NCBI GenBank assembly: GCA_963739095.1
Contig: CAVTZF010000026.1
Coordinates: forward strand, 124,001 to 188,000
From: JACVRW01 sp963739095
Lineage (GTDB): Bacteria > Actinomycetota > Thermoleophilia > Solirubrobacterales > Thermoleophilaceae
Direction: 5' to 3'
Length of the DNA stretch: 64,000 nucleotides
Every line of letters starts with the position of its first letter. Position 1 is the stretch's first letter. The notes under the pieces are model-generated. The model saw only the letters and a list, made by a program, of their open reading frames with translations. It had not been told where the DNA came from and made no database searches. Both the position numbers and the translations under genes were made by a program. Of this stretch, positions 1-9,761 are shown piece by piece.

Positions 1-758
1 ATGAGCGGCAGGCGCGGCGTCCCGGCGGGCATCCGGTAGACCGTGCCGTCCTGCTCCATGAACGGCCACTGCCGATAGGCCTGGTGGTCGTATTCGCCCA
101 GCAGCTCGAGCGTCAGGCCGGCGCCGATCACAGCGTTGACGACCTCGCCCAGCGGGTGCTGCCACTCCTCCGTCCGGTTGTGGACGGTGGGTGCGTCCGG
201 GTCGGTGTAGGTGCCGGGCTCGTCGTAGTCGTTGCGGTGCGCGAAGTAGTCGTTCTCGACGCTGAGGTCGTCGTCGCCGAACACCCAGCTGAACGGGTGC
301 ACCTCCTTCATGTAGAGGACGCCGCCGGGCTCCAGCAGCGCGTCGACGACCCCGGCCCAGCGCCGGATGTCGGGCAGCCAGTTGATCGCGCCCACGTTCA
401 CGTAGACGATCTCGAAGCTGCGCCCGCCGAGCACCTCGGGAGCGTCGTAGACGTCGGCGCACACGAAGTCGGCCTCCACGCCGATGTCCGCGGCGAGCGC
501 GCGGGCGGCCTCGATCGCCGGCGCCGAGAAGTCGAGCCCGGTCACGCGCGCCCCGTGTCGCGCCCAGGACAGCGTGTCGAGCGCGAAGTGGCACTGGAGG
601 TGCACGAGCGAGCGCCCGCTCACGTCCCCGAGAGCCTCGAGCTCGAAGCCCTCGAGCGGCTCTCGGCCCGCCTTGAAGCCCTCGACGTCGTAGAACTCGC
701 TCGCCGTGTGGATCGGCACGCGCTCGTCCCAGAAGGCGCGGTTGAGGTCGCTCGTCAT
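1..758 (-). CDS. Class I SAM-dependent methyltransferase, 3' end cut by window edge
   Basis: The minus-strand frame opens with ATG at 758 (MTSDLNRAFWDERVPIHTAS) and stays open to the window edge, giving 252 visible residues. Around residues 45-70 it shows the Rossmann-type motif I region: SLVHLQCHFALDTLSW, then ARVTGLDFSAPAIEAAR with the acidic residue that usually contacts the SAM ribose. A later segment LLEPGGVLYMKEVHPFSW is typical of this superfamily after motif IV. The substrate cannot be told; proteins of this shape are usually annotated only as class I methyltransferases. It diverges from the secreted protein at 852 with about 90 bases between them. No clear Shine-Dalgarno is visible, so the start rests on the conserved N-terminus. 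Confidence 0.8.
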   Translation of the reverse strand, partial: MTSDLNRAFWDERVPIHTASEFYDVEGFKAGREPLEGFELEALGDVSGRSLVHLQCHFALDTLSWARHGARVTGLDFSAPAIEAARALAADIGVEADFVCADVYDAPEVLGGRSFEIVYVNVGAINWLPDIRRWAGVVDALLEPGGVLYMKEVHPFSWVFGDDDLSVENDYFAHRNDYDEPGTYTDPDAPTVHNRTEEWQHPLGEVVNAVIGAGLTLELLGEYDHQAYRQWPFMEQDGTVYRMPAGTPRLPL

Positions 759-851
759 CCCGGAGGATCGTACGCCCACGATGAGCGCTTGATGAGCCCC
801 GGGCCGTACGGTCGCCTGCATGCTTCGGTACGCCACATTCCCGGCTGCGGG

Positions 852-1696
852 ATGAGGTGCCCCTGGCCCCTGCTGATGGCGCTCGTGGCGCTGCCCGTCT
901 CGAGCGCGAGCGCGCGGCCGCCGGACCCGGCCGACCCGCCCTGCCCGCCCGGCGCGGTGCCTCCTGTGACGCTTCCGCCGGCGACCTGGAGGACGGCGAC
1001 CGCGACCTGACGGCCACGCACACGATCTCCCTGTATGGCGAGGACGCGGAGGGCATCGAGATCGAGGACTTCGCGCTCGTGCTCCCACCGGGCGCGCAGA
1101 CCGTGCGCGGCCAACCCGACAGCTTCCGCTCCGATGCCCCCGGTCCAGTGTCCGTGACGGCGCAGTGGCAGCACCTGGTGCTGGTAGACGGGACGGCCGT
1201 GCCGCGTGGGTCGTCCTGCACGGCGAGCGCCTCGGCCACCTTCAACCTGGAGCCGCCGAAGCCGCTGCGAGTGTCTGTCCCGCGCGCCAAGGGCACCTGG
1301 ATGAGCGAGCTCGAGTGGAGCGTCCGGGCGGGCGAGGACGCCGACCTGCGGCCCGTGGAAGCGCGCTTGCGGGGTGTGCGACGGGCTCGTCTGCCCGGCG
1401 CGGCGACGCCCGCCCAGACCTTCACGATCGGCCTGCGCACCGGCGACAAGCCGATGGTGTTCGGCAGCGGGCGCGTGCTGCGCAGCGCCGGCTGGCGATT
1501 CCGCTTCGGCCCCTACTACCGGAACGAGTTCCCGATCCGGATGAGCAAGTTCGAGAAGAGCCGGCGGCTCGGCTTTGGCTTCGAGCTCGAGTTCGTCCAG
1601 GGCGGTGCCCGGATCGGGCGCACGCGTGCCCTGGGCCGCTGCGTGTTCGAGTACGGCCTGCGCTGCAGCTACAGGCGCGTCGCCGGCGCGCCCTGA
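852..1696 (+). CDS. Secreted protein of unknown function, frameshifted
   Basis: ATG at 852 opens a clear signal peptide (MRCPWPLLMALVALPVSSAS followed by A) with a likely cut after ASA, then a Pro-rich stretch. That frame stops at 1010. The frame that carries the rest of a good coding sequence (SCDASAGDLEDGDRDLTAT onward) takes over between about 955 and 1000 and runs to the stop at 1696. The body has beta-rich character, with several Gly-Thr-Phe and Arg-rich strands and three or four cysteines. I recognise no family. Joining the two frames needs one lost base or two gained bases, probably a sequence error. Export to the cell surface or medium is inferred from the signal peptide only. It converges on the LuxR gene with an 18-base gap. 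Confidence 0.6.
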
Positions 1697-1714
1697 GCAG
1701 CGAAGGTGCCGAGC

Positions 1715-4480
1715 CTAAGCCTCGCCGTCCCGCATCCGGCGGGCGAGCTCGGTCCGAGAATGCACTCCGAGCTTCGCGTAGATGTTGGTGAGGTGCCCCT
1801 CCACCGTCTTGGCCGAGACGAACAGGGCTGCTGCCACCTGCTTCGTCTGGAGGCCCTCGGCAACGAGCTCAGCGACGCGACCCTCGGTCGGCGTGAGGAG
1901 CCCCGGAGTGCGCCCGCGCCCCCCGACGCTGGCCAGCTCTGTGCGCGCCCGCTCAGCCCATGCGCTTGCCCGGACCCGCTCGAAGCATGCGAGAGCCGCC
2001 TCGAGCGCCGCCCGCGCCTCGCGCTTGTGGCGGGCCCGGCGGTGCATTGCCCCGCAGCAGAGAAGAGCCCGTCCGCGTTCGAGCGGTAGCGGCGACTGCT
2101 CGCTCAACTCGACGGCGCGCTCGAACTCCGGGAGCGCGCCTTCCGCGTCGCCGCGCTCGGCCAGCAGCAGCCCGCGACAGCGTGCAGCCGCCGCCAGCGC
2201 CGAGGGCCGGTTCAGTTGCGCCGTCGAGGTCGTGAACCAGTCGAGCAGCTCCGCGGCTTCATCGAGGTCGCCAAGGGCAATGAGCGCCTCGATCTGGTCG
2301 GGCACCACACGCGCCGTGCCGGGCTCGACGATCCGCTCGCGTCGCAGGAACTCGACCAGCGGTCCCAGCGCGGCCGCGGCCTCCTTGGGTCGTCCCACGG
2401 ACAGCTCGGCCAGGCCGAGCGCGCCGCGGGCGAAGTGCTCGGCGGGACGCCCGCTCGTCCGCTCCGCCAGCTCGAGCGCGCGGCCGGCCAGAGCGCGTGC
2501 CGCCTCCACCTCGCCCGCGCCCGCGTGAGCGGCCGCCCGGAGCGCGAGCAGATAGGCACAGAGAGTGGCCTGCCCGCCCTGCTCGGCCAGCTCGTAGCCC
2601 TCGTCGGCGTGGTGAGCCGCCAGCGCGAAGTCGCCGCGCACGCACTCGACCTGAGCGGACAGTACGAGCACGTACGGAAGCGAGCCCTCGTCGCCCATCT
2701 CCCGGGCGCGCTCCGCGAGCTGCTCGAAGGCCTGCTTCGCTCTCTCGAGCTCGTCCCACCAGAGCCACGCCACGGCCACCTGAAACAGCGGCTGTGCCAG
2801 TGCGCGGTGGTCGTGGCACGCGGGTTGGAGCTCGAGGGCGGCGTCCAAGGTCTCCGCGGCTTCCCTTGTCCGGCCCAGCGCCGCTTGGGCCAGCAGGCGG
2901 CTCCCGAGCGTCTCGGCCAGCCAGCCGGTGTTTCCGGCGGTCCTGGCTGCTCGCTCCGCGGCGCTCGTGAGCTCGATGGCCTCGTCGAGCCGCTCGCGCA
3001 GCCGGAAGAGGATCCCCGCGAGGTTCTCCCCCGCGCCGGCGAGGATGTCGTCGTCGCCTTCAGCCTCGGCGAGTGCCTGCCGGAAGAGCTCCTCCGCCGC
3101 GCGCAGATCGTCGTCGTAGGAGCGGACGCGCGCGAGGCTGATCAGCGCGCGGGCGCGGTCGGGGCCTGGCTCGAGGGCTCCGGTTACCTCGTCGAGCAGC
3201 TCCCGGGCCCGGCGCGCGTCGCCGGTCTGGAAGGTGCAGAAGCCTTGCTTCATCCTTCGGCGCAGCTGGTCGCCACGGGCGTTCGGCGGCGTGAGCCGCG
3301 CGGCGCGCTCGTAGAGCTCCGCCGCGGCCGGCGGGGCGCCGCGTGACTCGGCCCGTCGTGCCGCGTGCTCGAGCGCGCTCGCCACTCTCTCGTCGGGACC
3401 GGTCGCGGCCAGCGCGAGATGCCTGGCGCGCTCTTCCGGGTCGGTCGCATGCTCAGCGGCGCGCGCGTGGAGCTCCCGGCGTCGTGAGGCGTCCACGGCC
3501 GCGTACGCGCCCGATGCGAGGAGGGGGTGCATGAACCGAACTCGACCGTCACGCAGCTGCACCACCTGGGTCCGGATCCCCTCGTCGAGCGCGTCGCGGC
3601 CGGTGCCGGTTACGGCCTCCACCAGCTCCACCGTCGGCTGCGCCAGCGCGGCCGCCCCTGCGAGCGCGTCGCGTGCCTCGGCCGAGATCGACCCGAGTCG
3701 GGCGTGCACCAGCGCCTCGAGCGCGACCGGCAGTCGCTCGTCGGGTTGAAGCTCAAGCGTTCCATCGCGGAGCGCCCGGCCCAGCTCGAGCGCAAAGAAC
3801 GGGTTGCCACCGGACAGCTCGTACAAGCGCCTCAGCGCCGGCCGGGGCGGGAGGAACCCGAGCCGGTCCCGGATCAGGCGCTGGATGGCGCCGAGGCTGA
3901 GCGGCTGCAGCCGCAGCCGCTCCGAGCCGAGCGCCCTCTCCAGCTCGAGCGGCACGGGCTCGCCGCCCTCCGTGCGCCACGCGACCACGACGCCCACCCG
4001 CAGCGCGCGCAGGCGGCGGGCAGCGAAGCGGAGCACCAGCTCGGAGGGAGCGTCGAGCCACTGCACGTCGTCGACTGCGAGCACGAGCGGGCGTTTCTCT
4101 GCCAGCCGCGTGATCACGCCGAGCAGTCCGAGCGCGACGCTGTGCTGGTCCGGTGGTTCACCGTCGAGGTCGTCGACGAGCAGCGCCACCTCCAAGGCGC
4201 GTCGCTGCCGTGCCGGAAGTGCCGCGACGGTGCCCGCGTGACCTGCAAGGAGATCGCCGAGCGCGGCGTAGGCATAGCTGGCCTCGGCCTCGCCGGGGCG
4301 TGCCGAGAGCACCCATAGCCCGCGATCGGCGGCGGCCGCGAGCGCCGCCTCCCATATCGACGTCTTACCGGCGCCCGCCTCGCCCTCGATGATCAGGGCG
4401 CGCGGCCCGCCTTCTAGGAAGCCGAAGAGGAGCTCCACACGTTCGAGCTCCTCCTCTCTTCCGACGAGCTCCGCGCTCAC
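1715..4480 (-). CDS. LuxR-family transcriptional regulator with AAA ATPase domain (MalT/LAL type)
   Basis: A 921-residue protein with the large ATP-binding LuxR architecture. The N-terminus holds a Walker A (GEAGAGKT, residues 33-40) in an ORC/AAA-type NTPase, followed by a Walker B-like strand LVLAVDDVQWLD near residue 155. The middle is a long alpha-helical, Ala/Glu/Leu-rich region with the look of TPR-like repeats. The C-terminal 60 residues are a LuxR HTH (LLTPTEGRVAELVAEGLQTK then SAKTVEGHLTNIYAKLGVHS). Proteins of this class act as ATP- and ligand-dependent transcription activators, often of transport or secondary-metabolism genes. The target here is unknown. The start ATG at 4480 is directly before the conserved LVGREEELERVE block, which supports it. 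Confidence 0.93.
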   Translation of the reverse strand: MSAELVGREEELERVELLFGFLEGGPRALIIEGEAGAGKTSIWEAALAAAADRGLWVLSARPGEAEASYAYAALGDLLAGHAGTVAALPARQRRALEVALLVDDLDGEPPDQHSVALGLLGVITRLAEKRPLVLAVDDVQWLDAPSELVLRFAARRLRALRVGVVVAWRTEGGEPVPLELERALGSERLRLQPLSLGAIQRLIRDRLGFLPPRPALRRLYELSGGNPFFALELGRALRDGTLELQPDERLPVALEALVHARLGSISAEARDALAGAAALAQPTVELVEAVTGTGRDALDEGIRTQVVQLRDGRVRFMHPLLASGAYAAVDASRRRELHARAAEHATDPEERARHLALAATGPDERVASALEHAARRAESRGAPPAAAELYERAARLTPPNARGDQLRRRMKQGFCTFQTGDARRARELLDEVTGALEPGPDRARALISLARVRSYDDDLRAAEELFRQALAEAEGDDDILAGAGENLAGILFRLRERLDEAIELTSAAERAARTAGNTGWLAETLGSRLLAQAALGRTREAAETLDAALELQPACHDHRALAQPLFQVAVAWLWWDELERAKQAFEQLAERAREMGDEGSLPYVLVLSAQVECVRGDFALAAHHADEGYELAEQGGQATLCAYLLALRAAAHAGAGEVEAARALAGRALELAERTSGRPAEHFARGALGLAELSVGRPKEAAAALGPLVEFLRRERIVEPGTARVVPDQIEALIALGDLDEAAELLDWFTTSTAQLNRPSALAAAARCRGLLLAERGDAEGALPEFERAVELSEQSPLPLERGRALLCCGAMHRRARHKREARAALEAALACFERVRASAWAERARTELASVGGRGRTPGLLTPTEGRVAELVAEGLQTKQVAAALFVSAKTVEGHLTNIYAKLGVHSRTELARRMRDGEA

Positions 4481-4503
4481 GATCCCTCACGGGCGAGCCT
4501 ACC

Positions 4504-4899
4504 TCAGGGTGTGCCGAGGTCCGCGCGCAGGTCTCCGCTCCGCACGGCCGCGATTGCGTGCTCGGCCGGCTCGTACGAATCCGGCCGGCCCTTGCAGAGC
4601 TCGGTGATCGCGTAGTAGATGCTCTGCGAGGACTGCAGGCGGTTGAGGCCCCTGATCTTGGCGTCGTCCGCCAGGGCGTACTGGACCCTCCGTGTGATGT
4701 CCGCGGACGCGATCTTGTCCTCGATGTCGGAGCAGCGCAGGGCGTAGGGGTCCTTCTCGAGCAGCGCGTGGCGCTCCTCGAGGCTGACCTTCTGCGCTGT
4801 CGGCTCCGGGGAGCCCAGCTCGTCCGAATCGTTGTCGCCGCAGCCGGCGGCGAGGGCGGCGCAGGCCGCGAGCGCGGTCAGCGCGTGGTGCCTCGTCAT
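4504..4899 (-). CDS. Small lipoprotein, unknown function
   Basis: 131 residues starting MTRHHALTALAACAALAAGC, a lipoprotein signal with lipobox LAAGC at residues 16-20. The mature part is short, acidic and mostly helical, with one further Cys pair (C-S-D and C-K-G). The start at 4899 is chosen over an upstream ATG at 4947 because a strong ribosome site (GAGGAGGT) lies just before it and because the signal peptide begins there. Its start overlaps the stop of the upstream DUF4242 gene by four bases (ATGA), so the two are probably co-translated. The protein would be anchored on the outer face of the cytoplasmic membrane. No family was recognised. Confidence 0.75.
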   Translation of the reverse strand: MTRHHALTALAACAALAAGCGDNDSDELGSPEPTAQKVSLEERHALLEKDPYALRCSDIEDKIASADITRRVQYALADDAKIRGLNRLQSSQSIYYAITELCKGRPDSYEPAEHAIAAVRSGDLRADLGTP

Positions 4900-5156
4900 G
4901 GTGCAACCTCCTCGGTCGTAATGCGCTCGGGGGAAATCCCGGCGCAAGTGGCCGCGTGGCCGGCCGCCTCGGCGGACTCCGCTTCCAGCACGTGGAGGAA
5001 GAGCTCGTCGGAGGGGATGAAGCTGGAGCGCACGTGGCGCACCTGCACCCCCTCCGCGGCGAGGACCTCCGCGACGCGCCGCAGGCGGATTGCTGCACCG
5101 GTGAGCTCGGAAGCGCGGGTGCGCGGGAGATAGCCCTCGATCAGGTAGCTCGGCAT
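4896..5156 (-). CDS. DUF4242 / SCO4226-like ferredoxin-fold protein
   Basis: An 86-residue protein opening MPSYLIEGYLPRTRASELTG, with the run VRHVRSSFIPSDELFLHVLE in the middle and ISPERITTEEV near the end. That order of strands (a YLxExYLP-like start, the vRyl-Stfvp-de-c pattern, and a final p-eRi-ev strand) matches the DUF4242 family. One member, SCO4226 of Streptomyces, is described as nickel-binding; whether this one binds metal cannot be told. It is the first gene of a two-gene unit with the lipoprotein at 4504, overlapping by four bases. About 70 bases separate it from the helicase gene downstream on the same strand. Confidence 0.65.
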   Translation of the reverse strand: MPSYLIEGYLPRTRASELTGAAIRLRRVAEVLAAEGVQVRHVRSSFIPSDELFLHVLEAESAEAAGHAATCAGISPERITTEEVAP

Positions 5157-5227
5157 CGCATGACGAAGCTACGTCCGCCCGGCTCGCGCCGAAACGGGGA
5201 GAATCCCCTGACTTTGCCCGCGGGTTC

Positions 5228-8200
5228 CTAGGCGCTCAGAGTGAGCTTGCGGGGTCCCTGGCGGAAGCCGAGCTCGATCAGGAGGTCGCCGGTCCGCGAT
5301 CCCACCACGGGCTCGCCGTCGAAGCGCTCGATACCGAGGCGCGGGACGCGCCCGCGCCTGACGGCGTCTGCCAGCGCCTCGAGCGCCGGCCGCATCCAGG
5401 CCTCGTCCGGCTCGCGCAGGGGCAGCAAGCCCTTGCCACCGCGCTCCACGTACAGGACCGGCTCGGCGTCGAGGGTGACGACGTAGGCGCCGGGCACGCG
5501 CGACGGGCGGCGGCCGGAGTCATCGCCTTCGCGCTTGGGCCACGGCAGCGTGGCGCCGTATGGGTTGGCCGGATCGGTCGCGGCCAGCACGAGCGCGCCC
5601 TCGGGCTCGTCCGAGCGCAGCGAGCGGAGCCGCTCGATCGCGGCCGGCAGAGCGAACTGCGCGCCGCCGAGACCCTCGACGAAGTAGCCGCGCCGGGCGG
5701 TGCCGAGCGTCTCGAGGTTGGCCAGCTCCGGATAGAGCGCCGAGAAGCCGCCGCTGATCCCCTCGGCCAGCACGGTCTCGCGAGTGACGATTCCGTAGCG
5801 CTCGAGCAGCACCTCGGCGAGCGCGCGCATGCGCGGGCCGTGCGCCGGCGCCTCCTCGAAGAGGCCCGCCGTCAGCGACCAGCGGCCCTGGACCTGCGGC
5901 GCTCCGGGCCGGCTGCGCCGGGCGAACCCCATCGCTCCGCGCCCGGCCGAGCCGGGCGCTCGCGCAAGGCGCCGCCCCGCTTCGCGGTCGCGCTGGGCGA
6001 GCGCCAGCCGGGGTGCGCGCAGAGGCGCGAAGGCGTCGTTCGTGACCTCGCCCGCCCAGACGAGGTCCCAGAGCGCCTCCTGTAGCTCCGCGGGCTCGGG
6101 CTCACTGAGGTCAGCGAGCAGGTCCGTCCAGAAGGCGGCCCCGAGCTCGAGGCGCTCGCGGATCGTGTCGTGGAGCGGCTCGGCCGGGCGCTCGCCCTTG
6201 TACGGCGGCGGCCCGAGCCAGCGAGCGTCCTCGCGGAACAGCAGCGCCACGCGCCCGGAGCGGCGACCGAGCGCTCCCGCCCCCACCCACACGAGCTCGC
6301 CGCTCGCACAGAGCTGGTCGAGCCAGGCGGGCGAGTAGGCGCCCACCCGCCGTGGCAGCACGTCCCGCTCCCACACCTCGGGGGCGAGCGCGATGCCCTG
6401 CAGCGGCACGAGCTGCTCGCGCAGCCGGTCGACACCGGCGCCGCCGGGGGGTGCGGAGTCGACCCCCTGCCAGGCGGGCAGGAAGCGCGCCAGCGCACGC
6501 TGCTCGGCGGGCTCGACCTCCTTGCGCAGGCTGGCGAGCGAGGCGCGCCGCAGCCGGCGCAGCACCTCGGTGTCACACCACTCGCGCTCGCTGCCGCCGG
6601 GCCGCAGCTCGCCCCGGATCAGCCGCCCGGAGCGCTCGAGCTCGCGCAGCACCGGGCCGAAGTCGACGCCGTAGCGGTCCGAGATCTCGCGGGTCGTGAA
6701 CGGTCCGTGGGTGCGCGCGTAGCGGCGCGCCAGCCGCTCGAGCGGCTCCTCGACGTCCTCGAGGAACGCGGCGGGCAGGCCGCCGGGCGGCACCGCGCCG
6801 AGCGCATCGCGGTAGAGGCCGGCGTCCTCAGAGGCGATCCAGCGCTCCTCCCCACCGATCCGCATCCGCACCGCGCGCCGGCTCTTCTCGAGCTCGCCCA
6901 GGATGCGGCGCGCCGAGACGGCGTCGAGGCAGCGCGCCTGGGCGTCGTTCTCGGTCAGGTCGCCGACCGCGCGCAGCACGTCGTGGAGGGTGTCTGCGTT
7001 GGCGGCGCGCGTGCGCTCGCTCGCGCGCTGCAGGTCGGCCTCGACCTCGGCCAGCGCGTCCGGGTCGATCAGCTCGCGCAGCTCCTCCTGGCCGAGCAGC
7101 TCCCGCAACAGCTCGCGGTCTAGCGACAGTGCCGCCGCGCGCCGCTCGGCGCTCGGCGTATCGCCCTCGTACATATACGTCGCGACGTAGTCGAAGAGCA
7201 GCGAGGAGGCGAACGGGGAGGCGCGCTGGGTCTCGACCTCGACGAGCGACAGCTCGCGCGTGTGCAGCCCGCGCAGCAGCTGCTCGAGCCCGGGCAGGTC
7301 GAGCACGTCCTGCAGGCACTCGCGGTAGGTCTCGAGCACGATCGGAAACTGGCCGTAGCGCTTCGCAACCTCGAGCAGCGACTGCGCCTTCAGGCGCTGC
7401 TGCCACAGCGGCGTGCGCTTGCCCGGCCGGGCGCGCGGGAGCAGCAGCGCGCGGGCGGCGTTCTCGCGGAAGCGCGCGCCGAACAGCGCCGAGCCCGACA
7501 GCTCACGCACGACCAGCTCCTCGAGCGCGTCGGGCTCGACCATGATCAGGTCGGCCGAGGGCGGCTCGTCGGAGTCGGGCAGGTGGATCACGATCCCGTC
7601 GTCCGACCAGATCGCGTCGGACTCGAGCCCGAAATCGTCACGGATGCGGGCGGACAGGGCGAGCGCCCACGCCGAGTGGACGCGGCCACCGAAGGGAGAG
7701 AGCACACACAGCCGCCAGTCGCCGATCTCGTCGCGGAAGCGCTCGACGACGATCGTCCGGTCGCTCGGCACGACGCGCGTCGCCTCGCGCTGCTCGCGCA
7801 GGAAGACGGACAGGTTGGAGGCGGCGCGCTCGTCGAGGTCGTAGTCCGCCGCCAGCTCGGCGGGCTCGAGCTCGACCGCCTCGCGCGAGAACGCGCCGAT
7901 GGCGGCGCCGAGCTCCTTCGGCCGGCCGATGCCGTCGCCGCGCCAGAACGGCACCGCGCCCGGGGCACCCGGGGCGGGGGTCACTATCACGCGGTCGCGG
8001 GTGATCTCCTCGATCCGCCAGGTGGAGGCGCCCAGCAGGAAGGTCTGGCCGGGGCGCGCCTCGTAGACCATCTCCTCGTCGAACTCGCCAACCCGGCGGC
8101 CGTCGGGCAGGTGCACTCCGTACAGCCCGCGATCCGGGATCGTGCCCGCGTTCGTGACGGCCAGCTGGAGCGCGCCGCGGCGCGCCCGGATCGTGTCCTC

Positions 8201-9697
8201 GACGCGGTCCCAGACGATCCGCGGGCGGAGCTCGGCGAACTCCTCCGAGGGATAGCGCCCGTCGAGCATGTCGAGCACGCTGTCGAGCAGCTCACGCGAG
8301 AGCTCCGCGAAGGGGTGGGCGCGCCGGACCGTGTCGTGCAGCTCGGGGACGCGCCACTCGTCGCCCGTGGCCGTCATCGCCACGACCTGCTGCGCCAGCA
8401 CGTCGAGCGGGTTGCGCGGCACGACGGTCGGCTCGATGTCGCCCTCGCGCATGCGCTTCGCGACCACCGTGCACTCGAGCAGGTCGGCGCGGAACTTGGG
8501 GAAGATGCGCCCGCGCGAGACCTCGCCGACGCCGTGGCCGGCGCGGCCGATGCGCTGCAGCCCGGCGGTGACGGACTTGGGCGACTCGACCTGGATCACG
8601 AGGTCGACCGCGCCCATGTCGATGCCGAGCTCGAGCGACGAGGTCGCCACCAGGCAGGGCAGCTCGCCCGACTTGAGCAGGTCCTCGACCACCAACCGCT
8701 CCTCGCGAGCGAGCGAGCCGTGGTGGGCGCGGGCTATGTAGCTGAGAGCCTCCTTGTCGTCCTGCTCGGCGGCCAGCTCGTTCAGCCGTACGGCCAGCCG
8801 CTCTGCGCCGCGGCGGCTGTTGACGAAGATGATCGTGGAGCGGTGCCGGCGCACCAGGTCGAGCAGCTCGGGGTAGATCGCCGGCCAGATCGAGCGCGAG
8901 GTGGCGGGCTTCTCGCCCATTCCGGTGCCCATCAGGTCACCGCCGCCTGCAGCGGTTCCCCACCCATCGACCGCCGGGTCGCCCACGTCCGGGGCGTCGG
9001 GCTCGCTCATGCTCTCGACCGGCACCTGGATCTTCAGGTCGAGCGGCTTGCGCATGCCGGCGTCGACGATGCGGCACTCGCGCCCGCTACCCACCAGGAA
9101 GCGCCCCACCTCCTCGAGCGGGCGCTGCGTTGCCGACAGCCCGATGCGCTGCAGCGGCCTCCCGGCGAGATGCTCGAGCCGCTCGAGCGTGAGCGCGAGG
9201 TGGGCGCCGCGCTTCGTGCGCGCGACGGCGTGGATCTCGTCGACGATCACCGAGTCCGTCTCCATGAGGAACTCGCGCGCCCGTGAGGTGAGCATCAGGT
9301 AGAGCGATTCGGGCGTGGTGATCAGCACGTCCGGCGGCTTGCGCAGCATCGCGGCGCGCTCCTTCTGCGGCGTGTCGCCGGTGCGGATCGCGACCGAGAT
9401 GTCGCCGCCGATGCCCCTCAGCGGAGCGCGCAAATTCTTCTCGACGTCGTACGAGAGCGCCTTCAGCGGGGAGACGTAGACGAGCCGCCCGTGGCCGGGC
9501 TCGGCAACGAGCCGGTCGAGCCCCCAGAGGAAGGCGGCGAGCGTCTTGCCCGAGCCGGTGGGGGCGGAGACCAGCACGTTGTCGCCCCCCGCAATTGCAG
9601 GCCAGGCCTGCGCCTGCGCCTCGGTCGGGCGCTCGAAGGAACGCGTGAACCAGTCACGTACCTGGGGGGTGAAGGTTGCGAGCGGGTCCGAAGCCAT
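5228..9697 (-). CDS. lhr: Lhr-like ATP-dependent helicase (DEAD/DEAH, long form)
   Basis: A 1489-residue superfamily 2 helicase. Motif I APTGSGKT is at residues 45-52; motif II reads DEIH in VIVDEIHAVARTKRGAH, and motif III is IGLSATQRPLEEVGRFLVG. The helicase C domain contains TIIFVNSRRGAERLAVRLNE and the arginine-finger block LQRIGRAGHGVGEVSRGRIFP. The remaining 900 residues are the winged-helix, beta-barrel and C-terminal domains of long Lhr proteins, so the length fits the family. Lhr proteins are DNA-damage-linked 3' to 5' helicases acting on DNA or RNA:DNA hybrids. ATG at 9697 is preferred to the upstream ATG at 9742 because homology-like sequence begins with LATFTPQVRDWF shortly after it. 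There is no frameshift in 4.5 kb. Confidence 0.93.
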   Translation of the reverse strand: MASDPLATFTPQVRDWFTRSFERPTEAQAQAWPAIAGGDNVLVSAPTGSGKTLAAFLWGLDRLVAEPGHGRLVYVSPLKALSYDVEKNLRAPLRGIGGDISVAIRTGDTPQKERAAMLRKPPDVLITTPESLYLMLTSRAREFLMETDSVIVDEIHAVARTKRGAHLALTLERLEHLAGRPLQRIGLSATQRPLEEVGRFLVGSGRECRIVDAGMRKPLDLKIQVPVESMSEPDAPDVGDPAVDGWGTAAGGGDLMGTGMGEKPATSRSIWPAIYPELLDLVRRHRSTIIFVNSRRGAERLAVRLNELAAEQDDKEALSYIARAHHGSLAREERLVVEDLLKSGELPCLVATSSLELGIDMGAVDLVIQVESPKSVTAGLQRIGRAGHGVGEVSRGRIFPKFRADLLECTVVAKRMREGDIEPTVVPRNPLDVLAQQVVAMTATGDEWRVPELHDTVRRAHPFAELSRELLDSVLDMLDGRYPSEEFAELRPRIVWDRVEDTIRARRGALQLAVTNAGTIPDRGLYGVHLPDGRRVGEFDEEMVYEARPGQTFLLGASTWRIEEITRDRVIVTPAPGAPGAVPFWRGDGIGRPKELGAAIGAFSREAVELEPAELAADYDLDERAASNLSVFLREQREATRVVPSDRTIVVERFRDEIGDWRLCVLSPFGGRVHSAWALALSARIRDDFGLESDAIWSDDGIVIHLPDSDEPPSADLIMVEPDALEELVVRELSGSALFGARFRENAARALLLPRARPGKRTPLWQQRLKAQSLLEVAKRYGQFPIVLETYRECLQDVLDLPGLEQLLRGLHTRELSLVEVETQRASPFASSLLFDYVATYMYEGDTPSAERRAAALSLDRELLRELLGQEELRELIDPDALAEVEADLQRASERTRAANADTLHDVLRAVGDLTENDAQARCLDAVSARRILGELEKSRRAVRMRIGGEERWIASEDAGLYRDALGAVPPGGLPAAFLEDVEEPLERLARRYARTHGPFTTREISDRYGVDFGPVLRELERSGRLIRGELRPGGSEREWCDTEVLRRLRRASLASLRKEVEPAEQRALARFLPAWQGVDSAPPGGAGVDRLREQLVPLQGIALAPEVWERDVLPRRVGAYSPAWLDQLCASGELVWVGAGALGRRSGRVALLFREDARWLGPPPYKGERPAEPLHDTIRERLELGAAFWTDLLADLSEPEPAELQEALWDLVWAGEVTNDAFAPLRAPRLALAQRDREAGRRLARAPGSAGRGAMGFARRSRPGAPQVQGRWSLTAGLFEEAPAHGPRMRALAEVLLERYGIVTRETVLAEGISGGFSALYPELANLETLGTARRGYFVEGLGGAQFALPAAIERLRSLRSDEPEGALVLAATDPANPYGATLPWPKREGDDSGRRPSRVPGAYVVTLDAEPVLYVERGGKGLLPLREPDEAWMRPALEALADAVRRGRVPRLGIERFDGEPVVGSRTGDLLIELGFRQGPRKLTLSA

Positions 9698-9761
9698 GCC
9701 GACCCCTGAGCGTACCGCGTGGGACCCCTCGGCCCGCCGCACGCGTCACTACGCTGCGCGC

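Noticed and set aside
84..758. Plus-strand frame covering the start of the window
   Set aside because: Only its last part, from 852, carries the signal peptide of the secreted protein; the earlier part is antisense to the methyltransferase.
3527..4318. 263-residue plus-strand frame opposite the LuxR regulator
   Set aside because: Low-complexity antisense shadow of the AAA domain, no start signal or domain.
7262..9286. 674-residue open frame on the plus strand opposite the Lhr helicase
   Set aside because: Antisense to a clear helicase; composition is the His/Arg/Leu/Gln-rich shadow expected from GC-rich third positions and no domain is visible.
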